Assembly: GCA_938024025.1 (NCBI GenBank)
Contig: CALJBY010000155.1
Span: 1-19,457 of the forward strand
DNA: 19,457 bases
Direction of reading: 5' to 3'
DNA from: an uncultured bacterium
GTDB lineage: Bacteria > Desulfobacterota > WTBG01
This document shows positions 1 through 7,138 of the stretch, piece after piece. Position 1 is the first letter of the stretch. The number at the start of each line of letters is the position of its first letter. The notes beneath the pieces were generated by a model. The model was not told the origin of the DNA and did no database searches. It saw only the letters and a list, made by a program, of their open reading frames with translations. The translations under genes and the position numbers were made by a program.

Positions 1-586
1 GTGCCATCGCTTCCGCTTCAGCAAGTAACTCTTCCGGAGGAACTACCCTGTTAACCATGCCTATCTCATAGGCCCTTTGTGCTGTTACGGCATCGCCGGT
101 GAAGATAAGCTCTTTCGCACGCGATTTCCCGATCAAGCGGGACAGCCTCTGTGTACCGCCAAATCCCTGTATAAGTCCTAGATTAACCTCGGGCAACCCC
201 AACAGGGCTTTATCAGATGCGATGATGATATCACAGGCGAGGGCCAGTTCCAGGCCACCACCCAGGGCATACCCGTTTACTGCCGCAATCACCGGCTTAC
301 CCGCATTCTGAATGGCATCCATCGTTTTATGTCCCAACTGACTAAACCTTCTGGCCTCATCAGGGGTATACTTCTGCATCTCGGCAATATCTGCACCTGC
401 AACAAAGGCCTTCCCATTTCCGGTAATAATTATCACCCGCACCCCTTTATCATCATTCAGCGTAGTAACTACCTCGTAGAGTTCACTGAGCGTGTCCGCA
501 TTGAGTGCGTTTAAAACTTTGGGGCGATTAAACGTAATGAGCGCTATCGCGCTCTCTTTCTTTAAGGTAATATTCTTGAAGGACAT
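1..586 (-). CDS. Enoyl-CoA hydratase / crotonase family, partial (3' end outside window)
   Basis: The first 195 codons are open from ATG at 586 to the left window edge. Crotonases hydrate trans-2-enoyl-CoA to 3-hydroxyacyl-CoA in fatty-acid or related acyl-CoA metabolism in the cytoplasm. The CoA and oxyanion-hole region reads GKAFVAGADIAEM near residues 58-70 and NGYALGGGLELALACD at 104-119. The two catalytic glutamates of true hydratases are present as Glu113 and Glu133, the latter in LPEVNLGLIQGFGGTQRL. Both glutamates argue for hydratase activity rather than an isomerase or decarboxylase of the same fold. Substrate chain length cannot be read from the sequence. Roughly the last 65 residues of the usual 260 are missing because the window ends. 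It is transcribed away from the pcm-like gene, so the 345-bp spacer between them is divergent. Confidence 0.93.
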   Translation of the reverse strand, partial: MSFKNITLKKESAIALITFNRPKVLNALNADTLSELYEVVTTLNDDKGVRVIIITGNGKAFVAGADIAEMQKYTPDEARRFSQLGHKTMDAIQNAGKPVIAAVNGYALGGGLELALACDIIIASDKALLGLPEVNLGLIQGFGGTQRLSRLIGKSRAKELIFTGDAVTAQRAYEIGMVNRVVPPEELLAEAEAMA

Positions 587-940
587 AAAATAAAATTTTG
601 ACTTTTAAAAAATAAACTGGATAATTAAGAGGAGTGGTAAATACGCGGCTTAAAGCCGCTCCTACCACAAATATATCTGCAAGAGGAATTCTCAAATTTA
701 GTTGCGTAAGAATCTAAAAGCCTTTTTAAAAAGATGGAGTCGAAACTATCACAAGATAATTCCCCTTGTCAAGGCATTTATGGAATACCATACAGCCTCC
801 AGCGCACCATAGGAAAATAACGTTAAAAAAAGCATTATTTATCATTGTTAAAATATTTTTTATTTATATTTATTAAACGATAAAACCAGATCACTTTAGA
901 TTTTACTGTCAAATAACCTATTACCAAAAAGGTGTTTGCC
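587..940. other. AT-rich divergent intergenic region
   Basis: This spacer separates the divergent enoyl-CoA hydratase and exported methyltransferase genes, so promoters for both should lie here. I see no convincing gene. It is strongly AT-rich from about 830 to 915. A weak -35-like TTGTTA followed by AT-rich sequence lies near 845-875, but it is too poor to call as a promoter. A two-tier palindrome occupies 634-668 and is listed separately. Confidence 0.6.
634..668. repeat. Two-tier palindrome, REP-like
   Basis: The inner stem pairs GCGGCT (645-650) with AGCCGC (654-659) around a TAA loop. The outer stem pairs GTGGTA (634-639) with TACCAC (663-668). There is no T-run on either side, so it is a poor intrinsic terminator, and it lies upstream of both flanking genes. 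The core resembles the small GC-rich palindromes dispersed between genes in many bacteria. No second copy was seen in this window, so dispersal is inferred. Confidence 0.5.
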
Positions 941-1657
941 ATGAAGAATGTATCATTGATTATTGCTTTCCTGATCATCCTCCTCCTGCCACCCTTGCAA
1001 AGCCATGCCCAGGAGGATCCTTTCAAGGAAGCCCGACAAAGGATGATAGAAAAAGACCTGAAGGGAAGAGATATCTCCGACCCAAAGGTATTATCAGCAA
1101 TGGAAAAGGTAAAAAGACACCTTTTTGTTAATAAGGATCTCTGGAATGTCGCCTATAACGATCATCCCCTCACCATAGGAGAAGGTCAAACCATATCTCA
1201 ACCCTACATCGTGGCATTAATGACCCAGTGTCTCAGATTAAAACCAACCGATAAGGTGCTGGAAATTGGGACAGGATCAGGTTACCAGGCTGCTGTTCTG
1301 GCAGAACTGGTGGACAAGGTGTACTCCATTGAAATAAAAAAAGGGTTAGCAAAAAAGGCATCGGCAAAACTCAAGGATCTCGGCTATCGTAACATAGAAG
1401 TAAAACAGGGAGATGGCTATTTCGGCTGGCCTGAGCACGCACCCTTTGACGCCGTTATTGTGACCTGTGCTCCCGATAACATTCCTCCCCCCCTTACGAA
1501 GCAATTGAAAGAGGGGGGAAGACTTATTATCCCTGTCGGCGAAACGCTCCTCTATCAGACATTAACCCTTGTAACCAAGGTGAAAGGGACATTACAGGTT
1601 GAGCGTATCTCAGGGGTACGATTTGTGCCCATGACCGGTGAAGCGGAAAGAAAGTAA
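941..1657 (+). CDS. pcm: Exported protein-L-isoaspartate O-methyltransferase family protein
   Basis: This is a 238-residue protein. Pcm enzymes use S-adenosylmethionine (SAM) to methylate abnormal isoaspartyl residues and start their repair. The family signature [13 protein letters not shown] is at residues 80-92, and the SAM-binding motif [10 protein letters not shown] is at 107-115. ATG at 941 is preferred over an in-frame GTG at 932, because AAGGTG at 928-933 sits six bases before the ATG. Unlike cytosolic Pcm, it begins with a Lys-containing start, a hydrophobic stretch (residues 5-19) and a plausible cleavage after SHA (21-23), so the catalytic domain appears to be exported or membrane-anchored. 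How SAM would reach it there is unclear. The stop codon lies inside repeat copy A. Confidence 0.88.
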   Translation: MKNVSLIIAFLIILLLPPLQSHAQEDPFKEARQRMIEKDLKGRDISDPKVLSAMEKVKRHLFVNKDLWNVAYNDHPLTIGEGQTISQPYIVALMTQCLRLKPTDKVLEIGTGSGYQAAVLAELVDKVYSIEIKKGLAKKASAKLKDLGYRNIEVKQGDGYFGWPEHAPFDAVIVTCAPDNIPPPLTKQLKEGGRLIIPVGETLLYQTLTLVTKVKGTLQVERISGVRFVPMTGEAERK

Positions 1658-1771
1658 GAAGAAAATGCCTAAATTGAGCTAAAGTGCCTAGAATGCCTAA
1701 AATTAAAAATAAAGAATCCGAAATGTGAGGGCTCATTACTCCATCACTCCAGTACTCCAAAAATCCATGAG
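1654..1771 (+). repeat. Word-like intergenic repeat, copy A
   Basis: This stretch starts at the stop codon of the methyltransferase gene and reads with it. It matches the reverse complement of 18905-19027 nearly base for base over its first 70 bases, then again over TGTGAGGGCTCATTACTCCA. Internal words recur: TGCCTA appears three times, and ACTCCA-type words repeat near 1736-1759. Compared with copy B it lacks about 21 bases carrying a second AATCCGAAA word, and it has an extra ACTCC-word block. That pattern suggests expansion and contraction of short units. Confidence 0.85.
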
Positions 1772-1807
1772 TTTCTCATATCGTAAACCCGTAACCCATA
1801 CTATCTC

Positions 1808-2284
1808 ATGTCTGTGAGCAAACAAATTCCTACAATAAAATACATCTTATATTTTCTGACACTAGCCCTTTTTTTCTCCTTAACCCCACTGGCTACCGCT
1901 GGGAGCTCCCTATGGGGACCGTGGGACAAGGACAGTATCTACGAGAAAACACTTATCCAATCACAGCCCCATCACATCAGGCAAACTGTTTTTGACAAGC
2001 TTACCACCTTTCCCACCCAGCTACTCATAACCTTCTTTCAAAAGGTAATCTCACCCGTTGATGGGCCGACCTGTGACTTTTATCCTACCTGTTCGGCATA
2101 TGCTCGACAGGCTTTGAAAAAACACGGACTCTTTATCGGGCTGGCCATGGCAAACGAGCGCGCCAACCGCAACCATTCACCCGAGGGATATGAACTCATC
2201 TTCAAGTATGGCAGGTACTACATTTACGACCCCGTTGAAAACAATGATTTCTGGTTTCTCAAAGGAGCGGACACTGCCCCATGA
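1808..2284 (+). CDS. yidD: YidD-like protein (PF01809, formerly DUF37) with signal peptide
   Basis: This is a 158-residue protein. The YidD core lies at about residues 68-142 and carries the family hallmark CDFYPTCSAYARQALKKHG (C89, C95), followed by the usual basic segment and DPV near 141-143. In Escherichia coli YidD is a small inner-membrane-associated factor linked to YidC-dependent insertion. Here the core is preceded by a hydrophobic segment (12-31) ending in TPLATA, which looks like a signal peptide, plus a spacer of about 35 residues. That is much longer than the roughly 85-residue standard form. The canonical Arg-Cys pair after the core helix is replaced by RANRNHSPEG. There is no clear Shine-Dalgarno before ATG 1808, so translation may depend on upstream coupling. 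The stop overlaps the next start as ATGA. Confidence 0.85.
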   Translation: MSVSKQIPTIKYILYFLTLALFFSLTPLATAGSSLWGPWDKDSIYEKTLIQSQPHHIRQTVFDKLTTFPTQLLITFFQKVISPVDGPTCDFYPTCSAYARQALKKHGLFIGLAMANERANRNHSPEGYELIFKYGRYYIYDPVENNDFWFLKGADTAP

Positions 2285-2793
2285 AAGCGACCTCTTTCTC
2301 CACAAGCACCCTCCGTGCACTTTTTCTCTGCATCCTTTCCTTCCTCCTTATGGCAATGCCGGGGAAAGCAGCTGAAGGTGAAACACACAGGGATGCAGAT
2401 GCAATCATGGCCTTTGCAGATTCTCTCTTCCATAGTGGTACCCTCTACAGAGCCACTATGGAGTACAAAAGATTCCTTTATTTTTATCCCACACACCCAG
2501 ACATTCCCAAAGCACGATTTAACCTTGCGACTGCTGCAAAAAGAGCAGGAGATTATCCTTCTGCCCTTGAATGCTATACATCCCTGGCAAAGGGGTATCC
2601 CGGCACCGGTACGGGTATAAAAGCATCTTTTGAACAGGCTGAAGTCTTATACCTCATGCGCAATTACCAGTCTGCTCGCAATCACTACGCAGCTTTTCTT
2701 GCTCACTATCCGGATCATCCACTGGCTGAGGAGGCCACCAGAACACTGGTGAAGATCGAACAGCTCGAAGCAGGAGCTTCAGACAAAAACTAA
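2281..2793 (+). CDS. Exported TPR-repeat protein (short paralogue)
   Basis: This is a 170-residue protein with a signal peptide (hydrophobic 11-26, likely cleavage after PGKAA). The remainder is helical tetratricopeptide-type repeats, for example RATMEYKRFLYFYPTHPD, then KARFNLATAAKRAGDYPSAL and SARNHYAAFLAHYPDHP. Such repeats are scaffolds for protein-protein contacts, as in BamD/YbgF-like envelope proteins. I cannot name a partner. Its start overlaps the yidD-like stop (ATGA), so the two are translationally coupled. The next gene encodes a clear paralogue starting eight to fourteen bases downstream. No lipobox cysteine is seen at the cleavage region. Confidence 0.85.
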   Translation: MKATSFSTSTLRALFLCILSFLLMAMPGKAAEGETHRDADAIMAFADSLFHSGTLYRATMEYKRFLYFYPTHPDIPKARFNLATAAKRAGDYPSALECYTSLAKGYPGTGTGIKASFEQAEVLYLMRNYQSARNHYAAFLAHYPDHPLAEEATRTLVKIEQLEAGASDKN

Positions 2794-2806
2794 AAACCGT
2801 GTGGTC

Positions 2807-3715
2807 ATGAGAAGCAACTATCTCTTTTCTTTTATACTCGTTATCCTAACCATCCTCTTCCTCTCTGTCACCGCCCCTGGCTTTGCACAGGAAGAGGAAG
2901 AGAAATCTCAATTAGGTTTTGCCCACCACCTGTTTGATAAGGGACACTACTATCAAGCAGTGACTGAATATGAACGGTTTATCTACTTTAACCCTGATCA
3001 TCCATCTACTCCTGAAGCACGTCTTAAAATTGCTTTCTGTTATAAACGGGGAGAACAGTATGACAAGGCCATTGAACTCTTTCGGTTACTGGCAGATGAA
3101 TACCACGATCACAATGTGGGAAAAGAAGCGGCTTACAACGTGGGAAAGTGCTTCCTGCTGAACAAGGATTATGAGCAGGCCCTCATAGAATTTAACAGCT
3201 TTGTTAAAGACAATCCTGATACTCCCCTGGCTGATAAGGCTCAGTGGAACAGTGCCTGGACCGCTATTTACCTGGAAGATTATGGGGCTGCACAAGAGCA
3301 CCTGCTTCGTGTCAGGGAAAGCAGTGACTACCAGCAACCCTCCCGGGAGTTAGCGAGTGCTTTAGAACAACTGCCACAACTTCCCCACAAGTCACCCTAT
3401 CTAGCCGGGTTTTTAGCTGCAGTTATTCCGGGGGCTGGTCATCTGTATACCGGGAAAAAGAAGCAAGCTCTCTTTGCGTTTTTCACTAATGCCCTGCTTG
3501 CCTTTGGCACCTATGAGGCATTTAGCAACGATCTTTATACCGCCGGAGGATTCCTCTCTCTCTTCACCCTTAATTACTACAGCGGCAATATATTCGGAGC
3601 GCTGAATAGCACACACACCTACAACAAAAAAGTTACCGACGCCTACCTGGAACAGTTCAGACATAAATATGAACTATCGATCAAGCCCCTCCTGGGATTC
3701 ACCGTACATTACTAG
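2807..3715 (+). CDS. Exported TPR protein with C-terminal hydrophobic PGAGHLYTGKKKQA domain
   Basis: This 302-residue protein has a signal peptide ending in APGFAQ (residues 23-28). TPR repeats span about 36-175. The C-terminal region (198-270) has two or three hydrophobic segments around PGAGHLYTGKKKQALFAF. That motif resembles the P-G-x-G-x-x-Y-x-G signature of TM2/DUF5683-like small membrane domains. Its N-terminal repeats align with the preceding gene: QAVTEYERFIYFNPDHPS here against RATMEYKRFLYFYPTHPD there, which indicates tandem duplication. ATG 2807 was chosen over GTG 2801; neither has a strong ribosome-binding site. Context suggests a membrane-tethered scaffold working with the YidD-like protein, but the role is inferred. 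Confidence 0.85.
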   Translation: MRSNYLFSFILVILTILFLSVTAPGFAQEEEEKSQLGFAHHLFDKGHYYQAVTEYERFIYFNPDHPSTPEARLKIAFCYKRGEQYDKAIELFRLLADEYHDHNVGKEAAYNVGKCFLLNKDYEQALIEFNSFVKDNPDTPLADKAQWNSAWTAIYLEDYGAAQEHLLRVRESSDYQQPSRELASALEQLPQLPHKSPYLAGFLAAVIPGAGHLYTGKKKQALFAFFTNALLAFGTYEAFSNDLYTAGGFLSLFTLNYYSGNIFGALNSTHTYNKKVTDAYLEQFRHKYELSIKPLLGFTVHY

Positions 3716-3889
3716 TGTCTCATCCCAGAAGTTCATGTAATAATTGGTACCTTTGTATGTGGTCATTGCACCCCAAGGGCACTTCCTCAGGATGACTACG
3801 TGAACCTTCAGGGTACCAGCAAAGCTAAGCAATCTCAGTCTTTGTTACATTTTGATTTAACACAAAAATAGATTGATAGTACCCCCTCA

Positions 3890-3911
3890 CCCTCTCCCCC
3901 AAGGGAGAGGG
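3890..3911. repeat. Palindrome 1 of a CT/GA-rich trio
   Basis: CCCTCTCCC (3890-3898) and GGGAGAGGG (3903-3911) form a perfect 9-bp stem around CCAA. It is preceded by CCCCTCA. No T-run follows, so an intrinsic-terminator call is not supported despite the position downstream of the TPR genes. Confidence 0.75.
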
Positions 3912-3929
3912 AATCTTTGTTCACCCACA

Positions 3930-3964
3930 ACTATCCTCTCTCCCCGCTGGGGAGAGAGGATAGT
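3930..3964. repeat. Palindrome 2: perfect 16-bp stem
   Basis: The arm 3930-3945 (beginning ACTATCCTCT) is perfectly complementary to 3949-3964 around a GCT loop. It is the longest perfect inverted repeat in this spacer and shares the CTCTCCCC-GCT-GGGGAG core with palindrome 3. Confidence 0.85.
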
Positions 3965-3980
3965 AGCTACGCCCAGACCA

Positions 3981-4017
3981 TCTCCTCTCCCCGCTGGGGA
4001 GGGGATTAAGGGGAGGG
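3981..4017. repeat. Palindrome 3 and a following GA-rich arm
   Basis: CCTCTCCCC and GGGGAGGGG pair around the same GCT loop as palindrome 2, with one G-T wobble. A further GGGGAGGGG arm follows at about 4010-4018. This looks like a degenerate tandem copy of the same repeat family. Confidence 0.7.
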
Positions 4018-4361
4018 GTAAGGAAGGAGAGAAGAGGAAAAACGATTTTCATGTTTTGTGGTGCCCAAAAGGGGCATGAATGTTTGTATGGTAGAAACAT
4101 AGATCGCTTCGTCGTTACAGCCCTCGCAATGACAATTAAGCGCTCACATGAGTAGAGGAGATTACACGATGAGCTACTAAGAAAGCTTACCTACCTTCCC
4201 GACCCTGTTCCCTCATAATCATATACCCCCTGATCGTATCGTTTACCTGCTTAAACTGGCAACCACCCAGCATATAAAAACAGTTGCACATCTATAGCAA
4301 TAATGTTAGTTTCTCAAAAGCAGTGTAGAGTGATCAGATAGACAATGGGGTGTATAGTGCT

Positions 4362-5276
4362 ATGAACGAGGTTGAAGCAATTAAAGAGAAAATTCTGCAC
4401 TTAAAAAAGCAGCGGGATGCTGTTATCCTTGCTCACAACTACCAGCTGGGAGAAGTGCAGGACATAGCCGACTTTGTTGGTGATTCGCTTGACCTCAGCC
4501 AAAAGGCGTCGCAAACGGATGCCCGGGTCATTGTTTTCTGCGGTGTACACTTTATGGCAGAAACCGCCTCACTGCTCTGCCCGGACAAGATCGTGCTCCT
4601 TCCCGATGAACATGCGGGGTGTCCCATGGCGGATATGGTAAGCGTGGAGGACCTGCGAGAAAAAAAGAGGCAGTCCCCTGAAGCCACTGTGGTATGTTAT
4701 ATCAATACATCTGCAGCGGTAAAGGCCGAGTGCGATATCTGCTGTACATCCAGCAATGCACTTAAAGTAGTAGCAGGTATTCCTGAAGGAAAACCCATTA
4801 TCTTTGTCCCCGATCGGTATCTGGGTGCTTATACTGCGGCCCACAGCAAAAGGGAAATGCTCCTCTGGCCGGGCTACTGCCCCACCCACCAGCGCATTCT
4901 GGCACAGGACATCGTCAAGCTGAAGCAGGCATATCCTGAAGCAAAGGTTATCGTTCACCCAGAGTGCCGCTCAGATGTCACCGCCCTGGCTGACAAAGCA
5001 CTGGGGACCGGTGGGATGTTGAAGTATGCACGAGAAAGTGCGGACAGGGAATTCATCATTGGCACCGAAATAGGCCTCATCTATCGGTTACGCAAAGAAA
5101 ATCCTTCAAAAATATTTATACCTGCAAGTGAACAGGCTATCTGTCCCAATATGAAGCTGATCACGCTTGAAAAGGTCCTCTGGTCCCTGGAAGAAATGGT
5201 CGTTCAGGTACGTGTGCCTGACGAACTTCGGGATAGGGCGCAAAAACCGGTTCAAAAAATGCTTTCTCTCAGGTGA
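4362..5276 (+). CDS. nadA: Quinolinate synthase
   Basis: This is a 304-residue protein. NadA condenses iminoaspartate with dihydroxyacetone phosphate to quinolinate, the precursor of NAD, in the cytoplasm, using an oxygen-sensitive [4Fe-4S] cluster. The three expected cluster ligands are visible: Cys87 in HAGCPMADM, Cys173 in GYCPTHQ and Cys261 in AICPNMKLITLEK. Their spacing (86 and 88 residues) matches the short, cluster-only form of the family. Other signatures are AHNYQ (residues 24-28) and GDSLDLS (40-46). ATG 4362 is preferred over GTG 4350, because GGGGTG at 4347-4352 serves as its ribosome-binding site. larE follows after six bases, so they are probably co-transcribed. No nadB was found in the window. 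Confidence 0.96.
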   Translation: MNEVEAIKEKILHLKKQRDAVILAHNYQLGEVQDIADFVGDSLDLSQKASQTDARVIVFCGVHFMAETASLLCPDKIVLLPDEHAGCPMADMVSVEDLREKKRQSPEATVVCYINTSAAVKAECDICCTSSNALKVVAGIPEGKPIIFVPDRYLGAYTAAHSKREMLLWPGYCPTHQRILAQDIVKLKQAYPEAKVIVHPECRSDVTALADKALGTGGMLKYARESADREFIIGTEIGLIYRLRKENPSKIFIPASEQAICPNMKLITLEKVLWSLEEMVVQVRVPDELRDRAQKPVQKMLSLR

Positions 5277-5282
5277 AGAGGT

Positions 5283-6086
5283 GTGGATACAAAACTTAAA
5301 AAACTAGAGAACATCTTAAGCAAAATGGACAGTGTCCTTGTTGCCTTTTCCGGAGGAGTAGACAGCACACTGCTCCTCAAAGTCGCACAGGATGTCCTTC
5401 ATGAGAAGGTGCTGGCCGTAACCGCTCTCTCGTCCACCTATCCCAAACGGGAAGAGCAGTCTGCCCGGGATATCGCAAAGGGACTCAAGGCACAACATGA
5501 CTGTATTACAACACACGAGTTAGATAGTTCACAATTTACCCAAAATCCTACTAACCGCTGTTATTTCTGTAAACGGGAGCTCTTCTCGCAGTTACAGCTG
5601 ATTGCTCAAAAAAAAGGTTACCGCTACATCGTAGAGGCTTCAAACCGGGATGATGAAAAAGACTTTCGTCCTGGATTTCAAGCGGTAAAAGAATTAGGCG
5701 TGAGAAGCCCTCTCCGGGAAGCTGGCTTTACAAAAGAAGAAATCAGGCAACTCTCAAAAAAACTTAAGCTCCCTACCTTTGACAAGCCCTCTTTAGCCTG
5801 CCTCGCTTCTCGATTTCCCTACGGTCAATCAATAGACAAAAAAAAGCTGCACATGGTCGAACAGGCTGAAGAATACCTTTACTCACTCAACTTCAAACAG
5901 TGCAGAGTAAGACATCACGGTTCTATTGCACGCATTGAAGTGGAACCGGAAGACATTGAACGGCTTTATGATCCTACGGTACGGAAAGGGATAACCAGAG
6001 AGTTGAAAAAGCTCGGGTTTACCTATATCACCCTCGACCTTGAAGGGTTTCGATCCGGAAGCATGAATGAACCATTAGAAGTATAG
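5283..6086 (+). CDS. larE: LarE-type ATP-dependent sulfur transferase (PP-loop), three-cysteine form
   Basis: This is a 267-residue protein. LarE adenylates and then thiolates the pyridinium dicarboxylate precursor of the nickel-pincer nucleotide cofactor used by lactate racemase and relatives. The PP-loop AFSGGVDSTLL is at residues 21-31. Three conserved cysteines are seen: Cys93 and Cys96 in NRCYFCKRELF, and Cys173 in LACLASRFPYG. In the Lactobacillus enzyme the last of these is the single sacrificial sulfur donor. Homologues with the CxxC pair as well have been described as binding a [4Fe-4S] cluster. The start is GTG 5283, shortly after a purine-rich GGTGAAGAG that overlaps the nadA stop. 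A downstream ATG (residue 15) would remove sequence ahead of the PP-loop and is less likely. larB and larC are not in the window. Confidence 0.88.
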   Translation: MDTKLKKLENILSKMDSVLVAFSGGVDSTLLLKVAQDVLHEKVLAVTALSSTYPKREEQSARDIAKGLKAQHDCITTHELDSSQFTQNPTNRCYFCKRELFSQLQLIAQKKGYRYIVEASNRDDEKDFRPGFQAVKELGVRSPLREAGFTKEEIRQLSKKLKLPTFDKPSLACLASRFPYGQSIDKKKLHMVEQAEEYLYSLNFKQCRVRHHGSIARIEVEPEDIERLYDPTVRKGITRELKKLGFTYITLDLEGFRSGSMNEPLEV

Positions 6087-6184
6087 GCACCTGATAGCAC
6101 CTGTGCATTGTATGAAAGCAGTCAATAACAGGGAAGAGATTTTCTGGCTGGAAGCAAGAAGTGCGCTGGTTACACGAGCGGCAC

Positions 6185-7123
6185 TTAAGGGGCCGTCATT
6201 GTTTCGCGGATCTTTCTTAACGGGGGTTGGCTATCGCGGGCAAAACTATTAAGAAGTTTCTGAAGCTCACCTCTTACCTCCTCGGTAAACACCTCTTTTT
6301 TAATGGTGTCACTTAGTGCGTCAAGCTCAGGCTGCAGTTCACCCAGAGGAGCCACCACTGGTAACCCCTGATTATTCTGAGCAAAGGGCAACTGGACTGC
6401 CTGCCTATGGAACTTCTCTGACAAGTGCACCATATCCTTCATAACGTTACCATCAGTGAACTTCTCCAGCAAGACATTGATTTGATCAGCGTAGGCTTGG
6501 GAACAATCGTCCTGTACTGACAGGAGCTCTTCTCCGAAGTCTTTGGCATTGTTCTCTTTAAGAAACAGTTCTCCATCTATCGGAAGATCAACACGCACCC
6601 CAAATAACCAATCCAGAATTTTTAACCATACCCATCCATTGCTTTCACCATTGCTTTTTCTGTCACTACCGGAACCCCAAACACCCGGGAGGCCATTCTC
6701 TGTCCAGGTGGTACCTTCACTATCCACACCAGCTATACCCGACACCACGTTGACCACAAACCACCACAGGGAACGTCCCTCTCCATAAATATCGATTTCA
6801 GTACCAATCTGGATAGGCCAGGGCAACAACGTACTAAAGTTTAGCGATACAATATCAGCAGAATCATAGGTAACATCTAACCAAACAATAAAGGGTATTA
6901 TAGAAACACGAAACTTTGCCCATCGGTGATCATTACTATCCACGCCTAAAAAAACTTTTACAGAAAACAGCAGCGTGTTAACCCCCGCTATTCTGTATTC
7001 AAACCACGTCTCACTCTCCCCATTGTAACCACCATAGAGCGGGGTGGCATGGGTTCTGGAAGTGACAAGAACGGCCATCACAAACAGTACAACTATGAGT
7101 ATCTTTTTTTTGTTGTTTTTCAT
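6185..7123 (-). CDS. Exported protein of unknown function
   Basis: This is a 312-residue protein that I do not recognise. It starts with MKNNKKK and a hydrophobic helix (8-22) ending near SRTHA, a standard signal peptide. Residues 30-185 are rich in aromatic and beta-prone residues and hold a Gly/Ser/Asn-rich loop near GSGSDRKSNGESNG. Residues 190-312 are more helical and charged, with a single Cys in QDDCSQAY. ATG 7123 is preferred over ATG 7132: AGGA near 7136 is about ten bases from the former and almost abuts the latter. It begins sixteen bases after the glgC stop on the same strand, so it is probably the third gene of the regulator-glgC operon. A role in polysaccharide handling is only a guess from context. 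Confidence 0.75.
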   Translation of the reverse strand: MKNNKKKILIVVLFVMAVLVTSRTHATPLYGGYNGESETWFEYRIAGVNTLLFSVKVFLGVDSNDHRWAKFRVSIIPFIVWLDVTYDSADIVSLNFSTLLPWPIQIGTEIDIYGEGRSLWWFVVNVVSGIAGVDSEGTTWTENGLPGVWGSGSDRKSNGESNGWVWLKILDWLFGVRVDLPIDGELFLKENNAKDFGEELLSVQDDCSQAYADQINVLLEKFTDGNVMKDMVHLSEKFHRQAVQLPFAQNNQGLPVVAPLGELQPELDALSDTIKKEVFTEEVRGELQKLLNSFARDSQPPLRKIRETMTAP

Positions 7124-7138
7124 AAAAATCATTTCCTG

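Larger units (their letters stand above)
3716..4361. other. Long intergenic spacer with palindromic repeats
   Basis: I see no gene in this stretch of more than 600 bases. A 68-codon open frame at 3873-4079 is only the palindromic repeat read through. The notable content is the three palindromes at 3890-4000, listed separately. The segment at 4100-4135 (ATCGCTTCGTCGTTACAGCC and following) resembles a phrase found between genes in many environmental genomes. A small TGCCC/GGGCA hairpin lies at 4062-4076. A weak candidate nadA promoter is TTAAAC (4251-4256), 16 bases, TATAAA (4273-4278). Confidence 0.6.

Noticed and set aside
99..514. Two plus-strand open frames in the first 500 bases
   Set aside because: They are antisense to the well-supported enoyl-CoA hydratase frame on the minus strand.
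3890..4018. CRISPR-like array
   Set aside because: The units are palindromic, of unequal length and unequal spacing, without unique spacers of constant size. No cas gene is present.
3873..4079. 68-codon open frame, and possible terminator hairpins
   Set aside because: The frame is the palindromic repeat read through. The hairpins lack T-runs, so intrinsic termination is not supported.
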